DNA of 64,000 bases from Peteryoungia algae (lineage in GTDB: Bacteria; Pseudomonadota; Alphaproteobacteria; Rhizobiales; Rhizobiaceae). Both the position numbers and the translations under genes were made by a program. Every line of letters begins with the position of its first letter. Within the stretch, counting starts at the first letter, position 1. The stretch spans positions 3,986,501-4,050,500 of the forward strand of contig NZ_CP128477.1 of assembly GCF_030369675.1 (NCBI RefSeq), read 5' to 3'. This document shows, piece after piece, positions 1 to 10,017 of this stretch. The notes beneath the pieces are model-generated. The model saw only the letters and a list, made by a program, of their open reading frames with translations. It was not told where the DNA came from and made no database searches.

Positions 1-673
1 CGAGCCCCTGCTTCTCCGAGAAGTGATAGATGTCGTCGATCAACTCGTCGAATTCGTTGATGGCGGCAATCGAATAGCCCTGGCCTCCGATGATCGAGCG
101 GCCGGAACGGCCCTTCGGCGGACGCAGTGGGTAATCAGGGTCGTCGTTCATCGCGACGAGATAGAACTCGATTTCCGGCGCGACGACCGGCTTCCAGCCC
201 TTTTCGTCATAGAGGCGCAGCACGTTTTTCAGAACGTTGCGCGGCGTATAGGAAACGTTTTTGCCATCGACATCGACGATATCGCAGATCACCTGTGCGG
301 TCGGATCGGTCTCCCACGGCACGACGGAGAGCGTCGAAAGATCCGGCAGCAATTTAAGATCGCTGTCGCGCGGCTCGTAGCGGAAATTCTCCGTCTCATC
401 GGGATATTCGCCCGAGATCGTATGACGATAGAGCGCCGAGGGCAGGGCCAGCGAGGTGTTCGAGGTGAACTTGGACGAAGGCATCATTTTGCCGCGCGGA
501 ACGCCGGCAAGGTCGGGCGTGATGCATTCGATGTCTTCGATGCCGCGGGCCTGGAGCCAGGTCGCTGCTTCCTTCCAGTTCGAGACGCCACGCTTCGATC
601 CGGGATCTGGCGGGACAGTCGCCTTTTTGGAAGCAGCGTTCTGGGGTCTCATCATGGATTTCTTCGCGGGCAT
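1..673 (-). CDS. Glutamine synthetase family protein, N-terminal part (cut by window edge)
   Basis: The first 224 codons are visible; the rest lies beyond position 1. The translation starts MPAKKSMM, has a basic linker of about 28 residues, then a glutamine-synthetase beta-grasp domain with the phrase ITPDLAGVPRGKMMP near residues 52-66 and the start of the catalytic barrel with APEIEFYLV near residues 163-171. The ELEFYL-type motif carries a metal-binding Glu in this family. This resembles the gamma-glutamylputrescine synthetase-like (PuuA-like) branch of rhizobia rather than GlnA, which lacks the PRGK phrase. The ATG at 673 is chosen because it opens the longest family-like N-terminus; in-frame ATGs at 655 and 652 are alternatives. 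It is transcribed divergently from the flavoprotein gene at 795. Substrate is inferred only; a second paralogue lies at 57787-59145. Confidence 0.85.
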   Translation of the reverse strand, partial: MPAKKSMMRPQNAASKKATVPPDPGSKRGVSNWKEAATWLQARGIEDIECITPDLAGVPRGKMMPSSKFTSNTSLALPSALYRHTISGEYPDETENFRYEPRDSDLKLLPDLSTLSVVPWETDPTAQVICDIVDVDGKNVSYTPRNVLKNVLRLYDEKGWKPVVAPEIEFYLVAMNDDPDYPLRPPKGRSGRSIIGGQGYSIAAINEFDELIDDIYHFSEKQGL

Positions 674-794
674 GTCTCACCGGTTGGCTGTTGATGCTCG
701 CCATCATAGCCAGACTTTGGCCTTTGGCGAGGGGGACGCGTTGACTTTGATCATAAGTTTGTCGAGACAGACAGCGGATCCCCGGGAGAGCAGT

Positions 795-1976
795 ATGTCC
801 AGGAAGTATGACGTCGCCATCATCGGAGCCGGTGCCGCCGGCATGATGGCGGCATTCACAGCCGGTCGGCGCGGCCGCTCTGTCGTCGTGCTCGACCATG
901 CCAAGGCGCCTGGCGAAAAGATCCGTATCTCCGGCGGCGGGCGTTGCAACTTTACCAATATTCATGCCGGGCCGAAAAACTACCTCTCTGAGAATCCGCA
1001 TTTCGCCAAGTCGGCGCTCGCCCGCTACACACCGGCCGATTTCATCGCCATGGTCGACCGCCACAAGATCGCCTGGCACGAGAAGACCCTCGGCCAGCTC
1101 TTCTGCGACGATAGCGCCAGGGACATCATCCGCATGCTGCTCGAAGAAATGCGGGCGGTCCATGTCGAGCTGAAACTCTCCTGCGTGATCACCGAGGTTG
1201 AAAAGGGGGCGGATGGCTTCCGACTGGCGACGACCGAAGGTCCGATCCTCGCGACAAGCCTCGTGGTCGCCTGTGGCGGCAAGTCGATCCCGAAGATGGG
1301 CGCGACAGGATTTGCCTATCGCCTCGCTGAACAGTTCGGCTTGCCCGTCACCGAGACCCGGCCGGCGCTGGTGCCGCTGACCCTTGAACCCAATCTCTTG
1401 GGCGAACTGTCGGAACTCGCGGGCGTTGCCGTCGATGCCGATGTCAGCTGCGGCAAGACCCGCTTCAGGGAGGCGCTGCTCTTCACCCATCGTGGGCTTT
1501 CCGGCCCCTCGATCCTGCAAATCTCCAGCTTCTGGCGCGAGGGCGACGAGATCCTGCTCACGCTCCAGCCGGATGTGGATTTCCTGGAGACGTTGAAGGC
1601 GGCCAAGCGCGAGAATGGCCGCCAGCAGGTCCAGACGGTACTTTCCCAGCAACTCCCGAAGCGGCTTGCCCAATATCTGACTGATGCGGCCAAGCTGGAG
1701 CGGCCACTCGCCGACCTGCCCGACAAGGCGCTGTCATCGCTTGCTGAGCGTATCCGTCGCTGGCCCATCAAGCCTGCAGGTTCGGAGGGGTATCGAACGG
1801 CCGAAGTGACACTCGGTGGCGTAGACACCGCCGCGCTGGACGGCCGCACGATGCAGGCCAAGACAGTGCCGGGGCTCTACTTTATCGGCGAATGCGTCGA
1901 TGTGACCGGTTGGCTCGGCGGCTATAACTTTCAGTGGGCCTGGGCCTCCGGTCATGTCGTTGGCGAAAGCCTCTGA
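795..1976 (+). CDS. HI0933-family FAD-dependent oxidoreductase (BaiN/RdsA-like)
   Basis: The 393-residue protein opens with a dinucleotide-binding fold, IIGAGAAGMMAAF at about residues 9-21, followed by the family hallmark SGGGRCNFTN near residue 50. Near the C-terminus is GLYFIGECVDVTGW, which binds the FAD in this group. Length and motifs match the HI0933/YhiN flavoproteins, whose physiological substrate is mostly unknown; some act as reductases. The open frame continues far upstream, but the first residues with a fold start at the ATG at 795, preceded by GGGAGAG, so the upstream part is not coding. It is divergent from the glutamine-synthetase-like gene, with 121 bp between the start codons. 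No operon partner follows. Confidence 0.9.
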   Translation: MSRKYDVAIIGAGAAGMMAAFTAGRRGRSVVVLDHAKAPGEKIRISGGGRCNFTNIHAGPKNYLSENPHFAKSALARYTPADFIAMVDRHKIAWHEKTLGQLFCDDSARDIIRMLLEEMRAVHVELKLSCVITEVEKGADGFRLATTEGPILATSLVVACGGKSIPKMGATGFAYRLAEQFGLPVTETRPALVPLTLEPNLLGELSELAGVAVDADVSCGKTRFREALLFTHRGLSGPSILQISSFWREGDEILLTLQPDVDFLETLKAAKRENGRQQVQTVLSQQLPKRLAQYLTDAAKLERPLADLPDKALSSLAERIRRWPIKPAGSEGYRTAEVTLGGVDTAALDGRTMQAKTVPGLYFIGECVDVTGWLGGYNFQWAWASGHVVGESL

Positions 1977-2070
1977 AAAAGCTCCCGTTTCGGACAAGCT
2001 GCCCTTGGTAATTCAGGACTTGTTAACATGCGTCGGTCATCCTGCCCGAATGCCGGTGTGACATCCTCAA

Positions 2071-2082
2071 ATGTCGCGACAT
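2071..2082. promoter_or_regulatory. 12-bp perfect palindrome ATGTCGCGACAT
   Basis: A perfect palindrome lies in the gap between the flavoprotein gene and a small membrane-protein gene, 66 bp before the latter's ATG. It is flanked by CCTCA and GAGG, which could extend it into a hairpin. It could be an operator of a dimeric regulator; I do not recognise the regulator. Confidence 0.3.
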
Positions 2083-2147
2083 GAGGTCTGGCCGGCGACA
2101 GCCCGCAAGGGCATGACCTTCCCCGGCCGCATCAAGGACCGCGCCCC

Positions 2148-2297
2148 ATGAACCGTCAGACCCGCAAGCCTCGCGCCATCGCAATTGCCATCACCCGCGT
2201 CCGTGACGAAGAGCGTGCCCGCCTTCGCCATCTGAGCATCGTCTGCCTCTATGCCGTCAGCGCGCTTGCAGCTCTGGCGATCGGCCTCTTCGCCTGA
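2148..2297 (+). CDS. Small predicted membrane protein (49 aa)
   Basis: A 49-residue frame begins MNRQTRKPRA, has a positively charged N-terminal half rich in Arg, and ends in a hydrophobic stretch (about residues 30-48, IVCLYAVSALAALAIG) that would make one membrane helix. Positive residues before the helix predict a cytoplasmic N-terminus. The Shine-Dalgarno is weak (AAGGA about 10 nt upstream). It sits alone between a flavoprotein and a chemotaxis receptor. I do not recognise a family. Composition and third-position GC look coding, but a frame this short can arise by chance. Confidence 0.5.
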   Translation: MNRQTRKPRAIAIAITRVRDEERARLRHLSIVCLYAVSALAALAIGLFA

Positions 2298-2587
2298 CCT
2301 CAATCGCCTGATGCCCCCTCTTGGTGAAGCGGATAGCCGCCGGTCTTCCTGTGGCCCTGCCGCCGCCGCGCCTGATCTGATGATCTGCTGTGCCTGCTGC
2401 ACTTTTGTCCTCGATGCATGAGCTTGTTCAAGGCCGCCCACGCCTGTGGCGCCCTTTAACTCGGTCTTGAGACTTTTACTGCAACTCTTGTTCTCGGAGT
2501 GGAGTGCAGACGGCGACGACAACAATCGCAGCCGTCCAGTTTTTTAAGAGGTGGAGCAGCGATGCTCTGCCTTCTTTTGGAGGGACA

Positions 2588-5116
2588 ATGTTGATCGATC
2601 ATATTCTGTCGCGGTTTTCGATTTCGACCAAGGTCATGGCCTTCGTTCTCCCGTTTGTTCTGTCGATTACTGCGGTCGGTCTCATGGGCCTCTACGCCTC
2701 GGGCCTCCTCCAGCAGCGCATGGAAATTTCCAATGGCACGATGCGGTCGCTGAACGGCTTCCGCAACGTGAATGCCGCAATGACGCGCTTCCTTGACGAG
2801 ACCTCGGAGGAGACGCGCGGCGCGGTCGTCGGCGAACTGTCGACGCAACAGGCAACCCTTACCCAGAACGTGTCCGAGATCGGTGCCGACGGCATGGGGC
2901 GCAACTTTCTCGACGAGGCGATCGCAGGCACGGGTGCGGTCAATGAGAAGATCGATGTCCTCTGGCAGCTCTACCAATCCGAAGTGGCGCTGGATGCCTC
3001 CATCCAGGAACACCTGAAAGGGCTGATGGCGCAGCAGATCCGCGTCGCCGACGAAGCCCAGAAGCTGCAGCGTGCCGTGCTTGGCGGCGAAAACGAGGCG
3101 AAGGGTGTCTTGAAGGAGGCCGAGCGTCTTTCGGCCGGCGCCAAGCATCTGGCCGAAGTGACCAAGGGATATTTTGCGGCAGGATTGCCGGAAGAGCAGT
3201 TCCCCTATCTGCAGAAGCAGTTGCCGGAACTCGTGAAGACCCAGCGCAAGATCGCCAACGCCCTGCCATCCGAGCACAAGGATATGGGCAAGACCTTCCT
3301 CGCATCGATCAACGAGATCAAGAAGCTGGTCGCAACCGGCGACCTGAGCCTCGAGAATGGACGCGCCGTAGGCTCAGTCCTTTCACGCTTCCGCGGCTTC
3401 CAGGACGTCCTGACTGCAGGCGCCGCAACCAAATACAGCGAATCCGTCCAGAAGTTCGCCGCCGTCGAGACCGGAGCCGTACAGGCTGCCGACATCCTGA
3501 TCGGCAGCCGCAAGCTTGTCGCCGATGTCTACGACCTGCGCATTCTGACGGCGACCTTCCTCAACGTGAAGAACGACAAGACCCGCGAGCCTATTCTGCG
3601 CCAGATCAAGCTGATCGGCGACAATCTCGCTGTGCTCGGCGGCAGCATTTCTGACAAGGCCTTTTACGATAGCCTGGCAGGCGCCATCACGCCGCTTCTG
3701 GCCTCCCTCACAGCCGATACCGGTGCACTGGTGAAGGCAAGCGCCGATCGCAATGCAAGCTTTGCCGAAGCCAGCCGCACCATGGATGGCATCTGGATGT
3801 CATTGACCGCCTTCGCCGATCTGCAGAAGGATGTTGCCGGGACGGAACGCCAGGAGGCGAACCGCATCTCCATCGGCACCACCATCGCTGGCGTGCTTCT
3901 CGCCGTCATCGGCGGCATCGCTCTCGTCGTTACCCTGCAGCGACCGATCGCACGCATCACCTCGTCGATGCAGCGCCTGGCCGAAGGCGATCTCGAGGCT
4001 GGGATCGTCGGAGACAAGCGCGGCGATGAGATCGGTGCCATGGCCCGGGCACTCGCCGTCTTCAAGACCAATGCCCACACGAAGCTCGAAATCGAATCCG
4101 AGCGCCAGCGCGAGCAGATGGAGGCGGAATCCGAACGCCGCCGCAATGATGAGGAAAAACAGGCGCTCGACCAGGAGATTGAACACGCGGTCGGCAAGCT
4201 CGCCCAGGCACTCGAACGTCTCGCCAATGGTGACATTTCCTTCGAGATCGAAGGCCGCTTCCACGGCCGTCTCGAACAGCTGCGCAACGATTTCAACCTG
4301 TCGCTCTCCCGCCTGCGCGACACGATGCAACAGATCGCCGGCAACGTCGACCAGATCCAGAACAACGGTCGCCAGATGGCCCAGTCCGCCCTCGATCTCG
4401 CGCGCCGCACCGAACAGCAGGCCGCCTCGCTCGAAGAGACCGCTGCCGCCGTCGACGAAATCACCGCCGCCGTGCGGTCGTCTTCGGAGCGCGCCGAAAC
4501 GGTCAACGGTGTCGTCCGCGAAGCCAAGAAGAATGCGGATGAATCCGCCATCGTCGTTGGCAGCGCGATCTCGGCCATGGGCCGCATCGAGGACGCCTCG
4601 CGCCAGATCTCCAACATCATCGGCGTCATCGACGAGATCGCCTTCCAGACCAACCTGCTGGCCCTGAATGCCGGGGTCGAGGCAGCCCGTGCCGGCGACG
4701 CCGGCAAGGGGTTTGCCGTGGTTGCGCAGGAAGTCCGCGAACTCGCCCAGCGCTCGGCCGGTGCTGCAAAGGAGATCAAGGCTCTCATCAATCGCTCTGC
4801 GGAAGAAGTGGCCAGCGGCTCAAACCATGTCCAGCAAACGGGAACGGTGCTCTCGCGCATCGGTGGCCAGATCGCGACGATCAGTGAGCATATTGAGATG
4901 ATTGCCGAGACCAGCCGCGAGCAGTCAGGTGCCCTGCAGGAGGTCAACGGCGCCGTGGGCCGCATGGATCAGATGACGCAGCAGAATGCAGCCATGGTGG
5001 AAGAGGCAACCGCCGCCACCCAGGATCTTTCCGCGCAAACGGATCAGCTGCGGGATCTTCTGCAGCAGTTCAGGATCGAGGCAGATCGCCAGCGTCCGGC
5101 CAGCCGCGCGGCCTGA
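2588..5116 (+). CDS. Methyl-accepting chemotaxis protein
   Basis: This is an 842-residue receptor. A first membrane helix lies at about residues 15-36, then a periplasmic helical sensor of nearly 400 residues, a second helix near 430-450 ([17 protein letters not shown]), a HAMP domain, a second HAMP-like segment, and a C-terminal signalling coiled coil. The hairpin tip ([20 protein letters not shown]) that contacts CheA/CheW is intact. The unusually long sensor resembles helical-bimodular domains; the ligand is unknown. There is no C-terminal CheR/CheB-tethering pentapeptide (the end is RPASRAA). The ATG at 2588 is preceded by GGAGGGA, so the 28 codons upstream in frame are not part of the protein. 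It is a single gene followed by a terminator. Confidence 0.93.
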   Translation: MLIDHILSRFSISTKVMAFVLPFVLSITAVGLMGLYASGLLQQRMEISNGTMRSLNGFRNVNAAMTRFLDETSEETRGAVVGELSTQQATLTQNVSEIGADGMGRNFLDEAIAGTGAVNEKIDVLWQLYQSEVALDASIQEHLKGLMAQQIRVADEAQKLQRAVLGGENEAKGVLKEAERLSAGAKHLAEVTKGYFAAGLPEEQFPYLQKQLPELVKTQRKIANALPSEHKDMGKTFLASINEIKKLVATGDLSLENGRAVGSVLSRFRGFQDVLTAGAATKYSESVQKFAAVETGAVQAADILIGSRKLVADVYDLRILTATFLNVKNDKTREPILRQIKLIGDNLAVLGGSISDKAFYDSLAGAITPLLASLTADTGALVKASADRNASFAEASRTMDGIWMSLTAFADLQKDVAGTERQEANRISIGTTIAGVLLAVIGGIALVVTLQRPIARITSSMQRLAEGDLEAGIVGDKRGDEIGAMARALAVFKTNAHTKLEIESERQREQMEAESERRRNDEEKQALDQEIEHAVGKLAQALERLANGDISFEIEGRFHGRLEQLRNDFNLSLSRLRDTMQQIAGNVDQIQNNGRQMAQSALDLARRTEQQAASLEETAAAVDEITAAVRSSSERAETVNGVVREAKKNADESAIVVGSAISAMGRIEDASRQISNIIGVIDEIAFQTNLLALNAGVEAARAGDAGKGFAVVAQEVRELAQRSAGAAKEIKALINRSAEEVASGSNHVQQTGTVLSRIGGQIATISEHIEMIAETSREQSGALQEVNGAVGRMDQMTQQNAAMVEEATAATQDLSAQTDQLRDLLQQFRIEADRQRPASRAA

Positions 5117-5135
5117 TTTCTCTCTCGCAAATTGA

Positions 5136-5163
5136 CAAAGCCCGGACATCGCGCCGGGCTTTG
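5136..5163 (+). terminator. Rho-independent terminator after the chemotaxis receptor
   Basis: A 9-bp stem (AAAGCCCGG / CCGGGCTTT) with an 8-nt loop begins about 20 bp after the stop codon and ends in TTT. The arms are nearly symmetrical, so it may also act on leftward transcripts. Confidence 0.75.
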
Positions 5164-5168
5164 TTGCG

Positions 5169-5393
5169 TCAGGTTTGGGGCGAACGGCAGGTCGGACCGG
5201 GGGCAGGGCGACACGCCGCCCGTGTTCCACGTCTCCACCGCAGCCGCTCGATCAAGGAGCGGCTGAGCCGCGAAACGCGGCTCCAGGGCGCTTCGCCAAA
5301 TTGAGCGTAAAACTCGTCTTCCGACAATTGGTCGTTCTGACCCAACTTTCTTTTCAGCGCGATGACGGCCAAGGCTGCGTGGACTTCTTGCAT
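5169..5393 (-). CDS. Hypothetical protein (74 aa)
   Basis: The frame starting MQEVHAALAVIALKRKLG has a good Shine-Dalgarno (AGGAGA, six bases before the ATG). It encodes a helical N-terminus, an acidic patch (QLSEDEFYAQFGEAPW), and an Arg-rich tail. It is divergent from the LysR-type regulator at 5483, with 89 bp between the starts, a layout common for a regulator and its target. I do not recognise the family. An extended frame runs further upstream into the regulator gene, but only the internal ATG has a ribosome-binding site. Confidence 0.5.
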   Translation of the reverse strand: MQEVHAALAVIALKRKLGQNDQLSEDEFYAQFGEAPWSRVSRLSRSLIERLRWRRGTRAACRPAPGPTCRSPQT

Positions 5394-5482
5394 GACGGAT
5401 CTCCTGAAATTGATGCCGTCACCTTTTCTATTCGCCATTTCTGGATGTATGAACAGCCAATGATGCGCTATGTCGTTCATCC

Positions 5483-6358
5483 ATGAAAGACGTTGCCTGG
5501 GATTCCTATCAGCTTTTTCTCTCGGTCGCCCGACAGGGTGGGCTTTCGGCCGCTGCTGAAACAACGGGGCTCAGCGCCGCAACGCTCGGTCGCCGCATGG
5601 TCGAGCTCGAACAGGCGCTGGGGCGTGAGCTCTTCCTGCGCAGCCAGACGGGCTATCGCCTCACCAGCGATGGCAGCCAGTTGCTGGAGCACCTGGTCGA
5701 ACTGGAGGCTGGCAGCCAGCGTGTGGAGGAGTGGCGCCGCGGCAAGGCCGGGCAGTCGCTGGTGCGGATCAGTCTTGGGACATGGATCGCCTGGCTTCTC
5801 TGCCAGAACATGCAGATGATCCGCACGCCGCGCGACGAGTTCCGCATCGACCTCCATGTCGCGGAGCAAAGATCACGGCTTTCGCATCGGGAAAACGACA
5901 TCGGCCTGCGTGCCTTCGAGCCGGAGGAGCCCAACCTGGCAGCCATCCCGGTGGGGGAGGTCGCCTATGCCGCCTATCGGGCGCGCAACAGAGAGTGGAT
6001 CGGCCCGGAGCCGTGGATTGCGGTGGACGATGAAAATGCGGTTTCAGCCTATCTTCGCTGGCCGCGCCAGAATGCCGCCGAGCGGATTGTGGCGACCGTC
6101 AACCGGCCGAGATCCCTGCGCGATCTCGTCCGCGCCGGTGCGGGCCTCGGTGTACTGCCTTGTTTCGTCGGAGACCTCGATCCGACGCTGGAGCGGGTCG
6201 GCGAGGACATGCCCGAGCTGCGCCACCGGCAATGGATCGTGATGAACAACGATGATCGCCACAGATCCGACATCCGTCTGGTTGCGAACCGGCTGGAAAA
6301 ACTCCTCAAGTCCCACCGGGACATACTGGCCGGCAAGCGGCCGAGCACGCGCAGCTGA
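5483..6358 (+). CDS. LysR-family transcriptional regulator
   Basis: The 291-residue protein has an N-terminal winged helix-turn-helix (about residues 5-65; key phrase GLSAATLGRRMVELEQALG followed by ELFLR). A periplasmic-binding-like effector domain follows. The variant start of the HTH (WDSYQLFLSVARQGGLSAAAE) matches LysR members that act on nearby genes. It is divergently placed against the 74-residue hypothetical gene, which may be its target. The effector is unknown. Confidence 0.9.
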   Translation: MKDVAWDSYQLFLSVARQGGLSAAAETTGLSAATLGRRMVELEQALGRELFLRSQTGYRLTSDGSQLLEHLVELEAGSQRVEEWRRGKAGQSLVRISLGTWIAWLLCQNMQMIRTPRDEFRIDLHVAEQRSRLSHRENDIGLRAFEPEEPNLAAIPVGEVAYAAYRARNREWIGPEPWIAVDDENAVSAYLRWPRQNAAERIVATVNRPRSLRDLVRAGAGLGVLPCFVGDLDPTLERVGEDMPELRHRQWIVMNNDDRHRSDIRLVANRLEKLLKSHRDILAGKRPSTRS

Positions 6359-6472
6359 CACGTCCCGAAGATAGAAAAAACCCGCACGACGACTGGCACT
6401 CCTCCCCAGAGGCCGTCATCGTGCGGGAACCGGTCCGGAGGTCAGGGGCCGGCCGGGGGACAAGATCGTGGA

Positions 6473-6721
6473 TCAGGCCGCCTGATGGCTGCCCTGGGTC
6501 ACGATGACGGGGATCAGGAGATCACCCCAGTTGCCGTCACCGCCATGGTGGCGGGCTGAGCGGACGAGCTCGACGGAGACGCCGGCATCGACGGCCTTCA
6601 TGATCGAATGGTTGAGCCGGTGCAGGTCGTTTGCCAACATGCGGATCATCGCCTGCTGATCGGTGCTCATGGCCGAGGACTGTTCTTCGGCGCGTTCCTT
6701 GACTCGGGTCTGGGGTGTCAT
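6473..6721 (-). CDS. Conserved-looking hypothetical protein (82 aa)
   Basis: The protein starts MTPQTRVKERAEEQ and contains a helical segment (IRMLANDLHRLNHSIMKAV). It then has a Trp-containing motif (GGDGNWGDLLIPVIV). A clear AGGAGA lies six bases before the ATG. It lies downstream of aceA on the same strand, 201 bp from the aceA stop, with a repeat in between, so it is probably transcribed separately. No function can be assigned. The length is typical of small cytosolic rhizobial proteins. Confidence 0.65.
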   Translation of the reverse strand: MTPQTRVKERAEEQSSAMSTDQQAMIRMLANDLHRLNHSIMKAVDAGVSVELVRSARHHGGDGNWGDLLIPVIVTQGSHQAA

Positions 6722-6871
6722 GGCATTTCTCCTCTTGGTGTCTGGGGTTCTTGAACGTTGATATGCGAGAACAAAGCCCTTCGTGCCGGCCCAACGCTTT
6801 ACGCCTGAGCTGTTGCCGCCTTCGCCCCGCTGCCGGGGAAAACGCAGCCAGGTGCCTCGGTCTCGGGGCTC

Positions 6872-6895
6872 CCTCTCCCCGCCAGCGGGGAGAGG
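6872..6895. repeat. GC-rich palindrome resembling a rhizobial intergenic mosaic repeat
   Basis: CCTCTCCCC and GGGGAGAGG form a perfect hairpin around six bases, followed by a tail of the form GATCAAGATGAGGGGC. This is the style of the small interspersed palindromes (RIME-like) common between rhizobial genes. It lies between the aceA stop and the small gene at 6721. Copy number in the genome is not visible here. Confidence 0.5.
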
Positions 6896-6922
6896 ATCAA
6901 GATGAGGGGCAGTTGCCCCGGT

Positions 6923-8195
<1,273 letters not shown>

Positions 8196-8212
<17 letters not shown>

Positions 8213-8442
8213 GTCGTGTCTCCCTGTCACTGCTAGGCGCTGACCAAGTGAAGTTCTTCATGTTGGCTTGGCCGCTTCTGGTGTGACTAGATTTACATCG
8301 CACCGCAAAATACGGCCAGAAAATTCGGTAAAACAGGGAGATGAAAGAGGTTACGCTGTATTGTCTTTGACAGAGCGTGCGTGTAATTTTGTAAATTCAG
8401 TCAAAGCGGACGATGCGCCGAGTTCGGTAAATCTTGTAAAGG
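8196..8442. promoter_or_regulatory. Repeated TGTAAA/GGTAAA motifs between aceA and its regulator
   Basis: Two near-identical copies, TTGTAAAATTCAGTC (8196-8210, overlapping the aceA start) and TTTGTAAATTCAGTC (8389-8403), sit at opposite ends of the gap. TTCGGTAAA occurs at 8324-8332 and again at 8423-8431, followed at once by TTGTAAAGG. The arrangement suggests a repressor or activator binding at both promoters; RamB-type proteins elsewhere bind AT-rich TTTGCAAA-like sites. Binding is inferred. Confidence 0.5.
8367..8395 (+). promoter_or_regulatory. Predicted sigma-70 promoter of the acyl-CoA regulator gene
   Basis: TTGACA at 8367-8372 and TGTAAA at 8390-8395 are 17 bp apart, 56 bp upstream of the ATG. 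The -10 element is inside one of the repeated TGTAAATTCAGTC motifs, which would make the promoter sensitive to its own product. Confidence 0.5.
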
Positions 8443-8450
8443 AGCTGTAA

Positions 8451-9878
8451 ATGGCAGAGCGCAAGATCTTTGCGGGGCCTCGTGTCCGTCGCATTCGCAA
8501 TGGCCTCGGCCTCACCCAGACGGCCATGGCCGAGGCGCTGGAAATTTCGCCCTCCTATCTCAACCTGATCGAGCGCAACCAGCGCCCCCTGACGGTCCAG
8601 CTGCTGCTCAAGCTGTCTTCCGTGTACAAGGTCGATCTCGACGGGCTGCAAGGCGAGGCTGGTGGCTCGACGAGCCAGTTGCGCGAGATCTTCGCCGATC
8701 CGCTGCTTTCGGGGGAATTGCCCGGCGATCAGGAACTGATCGAAGTCGCCGAAGCTGCTCCGAATGCTGCGAGCGGCATCATCAAGCTCTACCGCGCCTA
8801 TCGTGAACAGGCTGCGCGTCTGTCGGATCTCGCCGATCTCCTGGCGCGGGAGGGGCATGAGACGTCTCTATCGGGTGCGCGCCTGCCGATCGACGAGGTG
8901 CGCGAAGTCTTCGAGCGCCGGCCGAATTATTTCGCCCGGCTCGACGAGGCTGCAGAGGCCTTTCATGCCGGCCTTGGCCTGTCGGCCGGAGATGATCTCA
9001 CGGTCGCCCTCAAGACATGGCTGCGTTCGACCCACGGCATTGTGGTGCGCGCGCTTCCCGTGCAGGCCATGCCCTCGCTCCGTCGCCGCTACGACCGCCA
9101 CTCCATGCGCCTCTTCCTCTCGGAGCGTTTGTCGCCCTTCGACCAGATGCGCGAGGTGTCGATGGAGGTGGTGCTGCTTGCTCTCGGCGAAGACGTGCAG
9201 GCCGAACTCGAGGGGCTTGAACTCTCCTCGGGCGAGGCGCGTCGCATCGCTCGCTTCGAACTGGCGCGCTATACCGCACACGCCCTGATGATGCCCTATG
9301 GAGCCTTTCTCTCGGCAGCCATCCGCGCCCGCTATGACATCGACGTATTGCGTGCCCGCTTCAACGTCTCCTTCGAGCAGGTGGCCAACCGGCTGACCAT
9401 GCTTCAGCGCCCGGGTGCGACAGGCGTCTCCTTCTTCATGATGGAGATCGACAATGCCGGAAACCGTTTCCGCCGCGCAGGCGCGACGGGCTTTCCGCAG
9501 GCGAAGTTCGGCGGCGGTTGTCCCAAGCTGAATGTTCACGCCGCTTTCGCTCAGCCGGGGCAGATCCTGGTCGAGCAGGTCGAAATGCCTGACGGTAGCG
9601 CATTTCTCACCCTGTCGCGCACGCTGGAGGGCCCACAGGCCAGTTTCGGAGAGCGCATCCGCCGCACCGCGCTGCTGATCGGCTGCGACGCATCGAGCCG
9701 GGACGAGGTCGCCTATGCGGCCGCGCTTCCCGACCGCTCGGTGGCCCCGATCGCGATCGGCCCGGCCTGTCGCCTCTGCGAACGGTCAGGCTGTCTTGCT
9801 CGAGCGGAGCCCCCGCTGACCCGCCCGCTCGGCCTCGACGAGATGGTCACAGGCCTCTCCGCGTTCGATTTTCAGTGA
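8451..9878 (+). CDS. XRE-family short-chain acyl-CoA regulator (RamB/ScfR-like)
   Basis: The 475-residue regulator has an XRE helix-turn-helix at about residues 10-65 (RRIRNGLGLTQTAMAEALE, SPSYLNLIERNQRPL), an IrrE/ImmA-like middle region, and a C-terminal Cys-rich domain. That tail includes CRLCERSGCLARAEPP, typical of the domain found in these regulators. Proteins of this architecture control glyoxylate-cycle or propionate genes in actinobacteria and alphaproteobacteria. The divergent aceA and shared repeats fit that role. The middle region has no intact HEXXH zinc motif that I can see, so protease activity is unlikely. The ATG is preceded by AAGGAGCTGTAA, a strong ribosome-binding site. 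Confidence 0.88.
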   Translation: MAERKIFAGPRVRRIRNGLGLTQTAMAEALEISPSYLNLIERNQRPLTVQLLLKLSSVYKVDLDGLQGEAGGSTSQLREIFADPLLSGELPGDQELIEVAEAAPNAASGIIKLYRAYREQAARLSDLADLLAREGHETSLSGARLPIDEVREVFERRPNYFARLDEAAEAFHAGLGLSAGDDLTVALKTWLRSTHGIVVRALPVQAMPSLRRRYDRHSMRLFLSERLSPFDQMREVSMEVVLLALGEDVQAELEGLELSSGEARRIARFELARYTAHALMMPYGAFLSAAIRARYDIDVLRARFNVSFEQVANRLTMLQRPGATGVSFFMMEIDNAGNRFRRAGATGFPQAKFGGGCPKLNVHAAFAQPGQILVEQVEMPDGSAFLTLSRTLEGPQASFGERIRRTALLIGCDASSRDEVAYAAALPDRSVAPIAIGPACRLCERSGCLARAEPPLTRPLGLDEMVTGLSAFDFQ

Positions 9879-10017
9879 GCGGGCGCGCGCCGACAAAAGC
9901 ATTCGCGACTGCGAAGGATTTCGCTTGTCGCCCGTCCAATTCCTTTCTAGTCTCTTAAAAAAACAACGGGAATGGCATCGGGAGCACCTCGCTCCCCCAG
10001 CTGGAACAGGAGAAAAA

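Noticed and set aside
456..794. N-terminal extension of the HI0933-type flavoprotein gene
   Set aside because: The extra 113 codons overlap the glutamine-synthetase-like gene on the other strand, show no fold and lack a ribosome-binding site; ATG 795 starts the FAD-binding motif.
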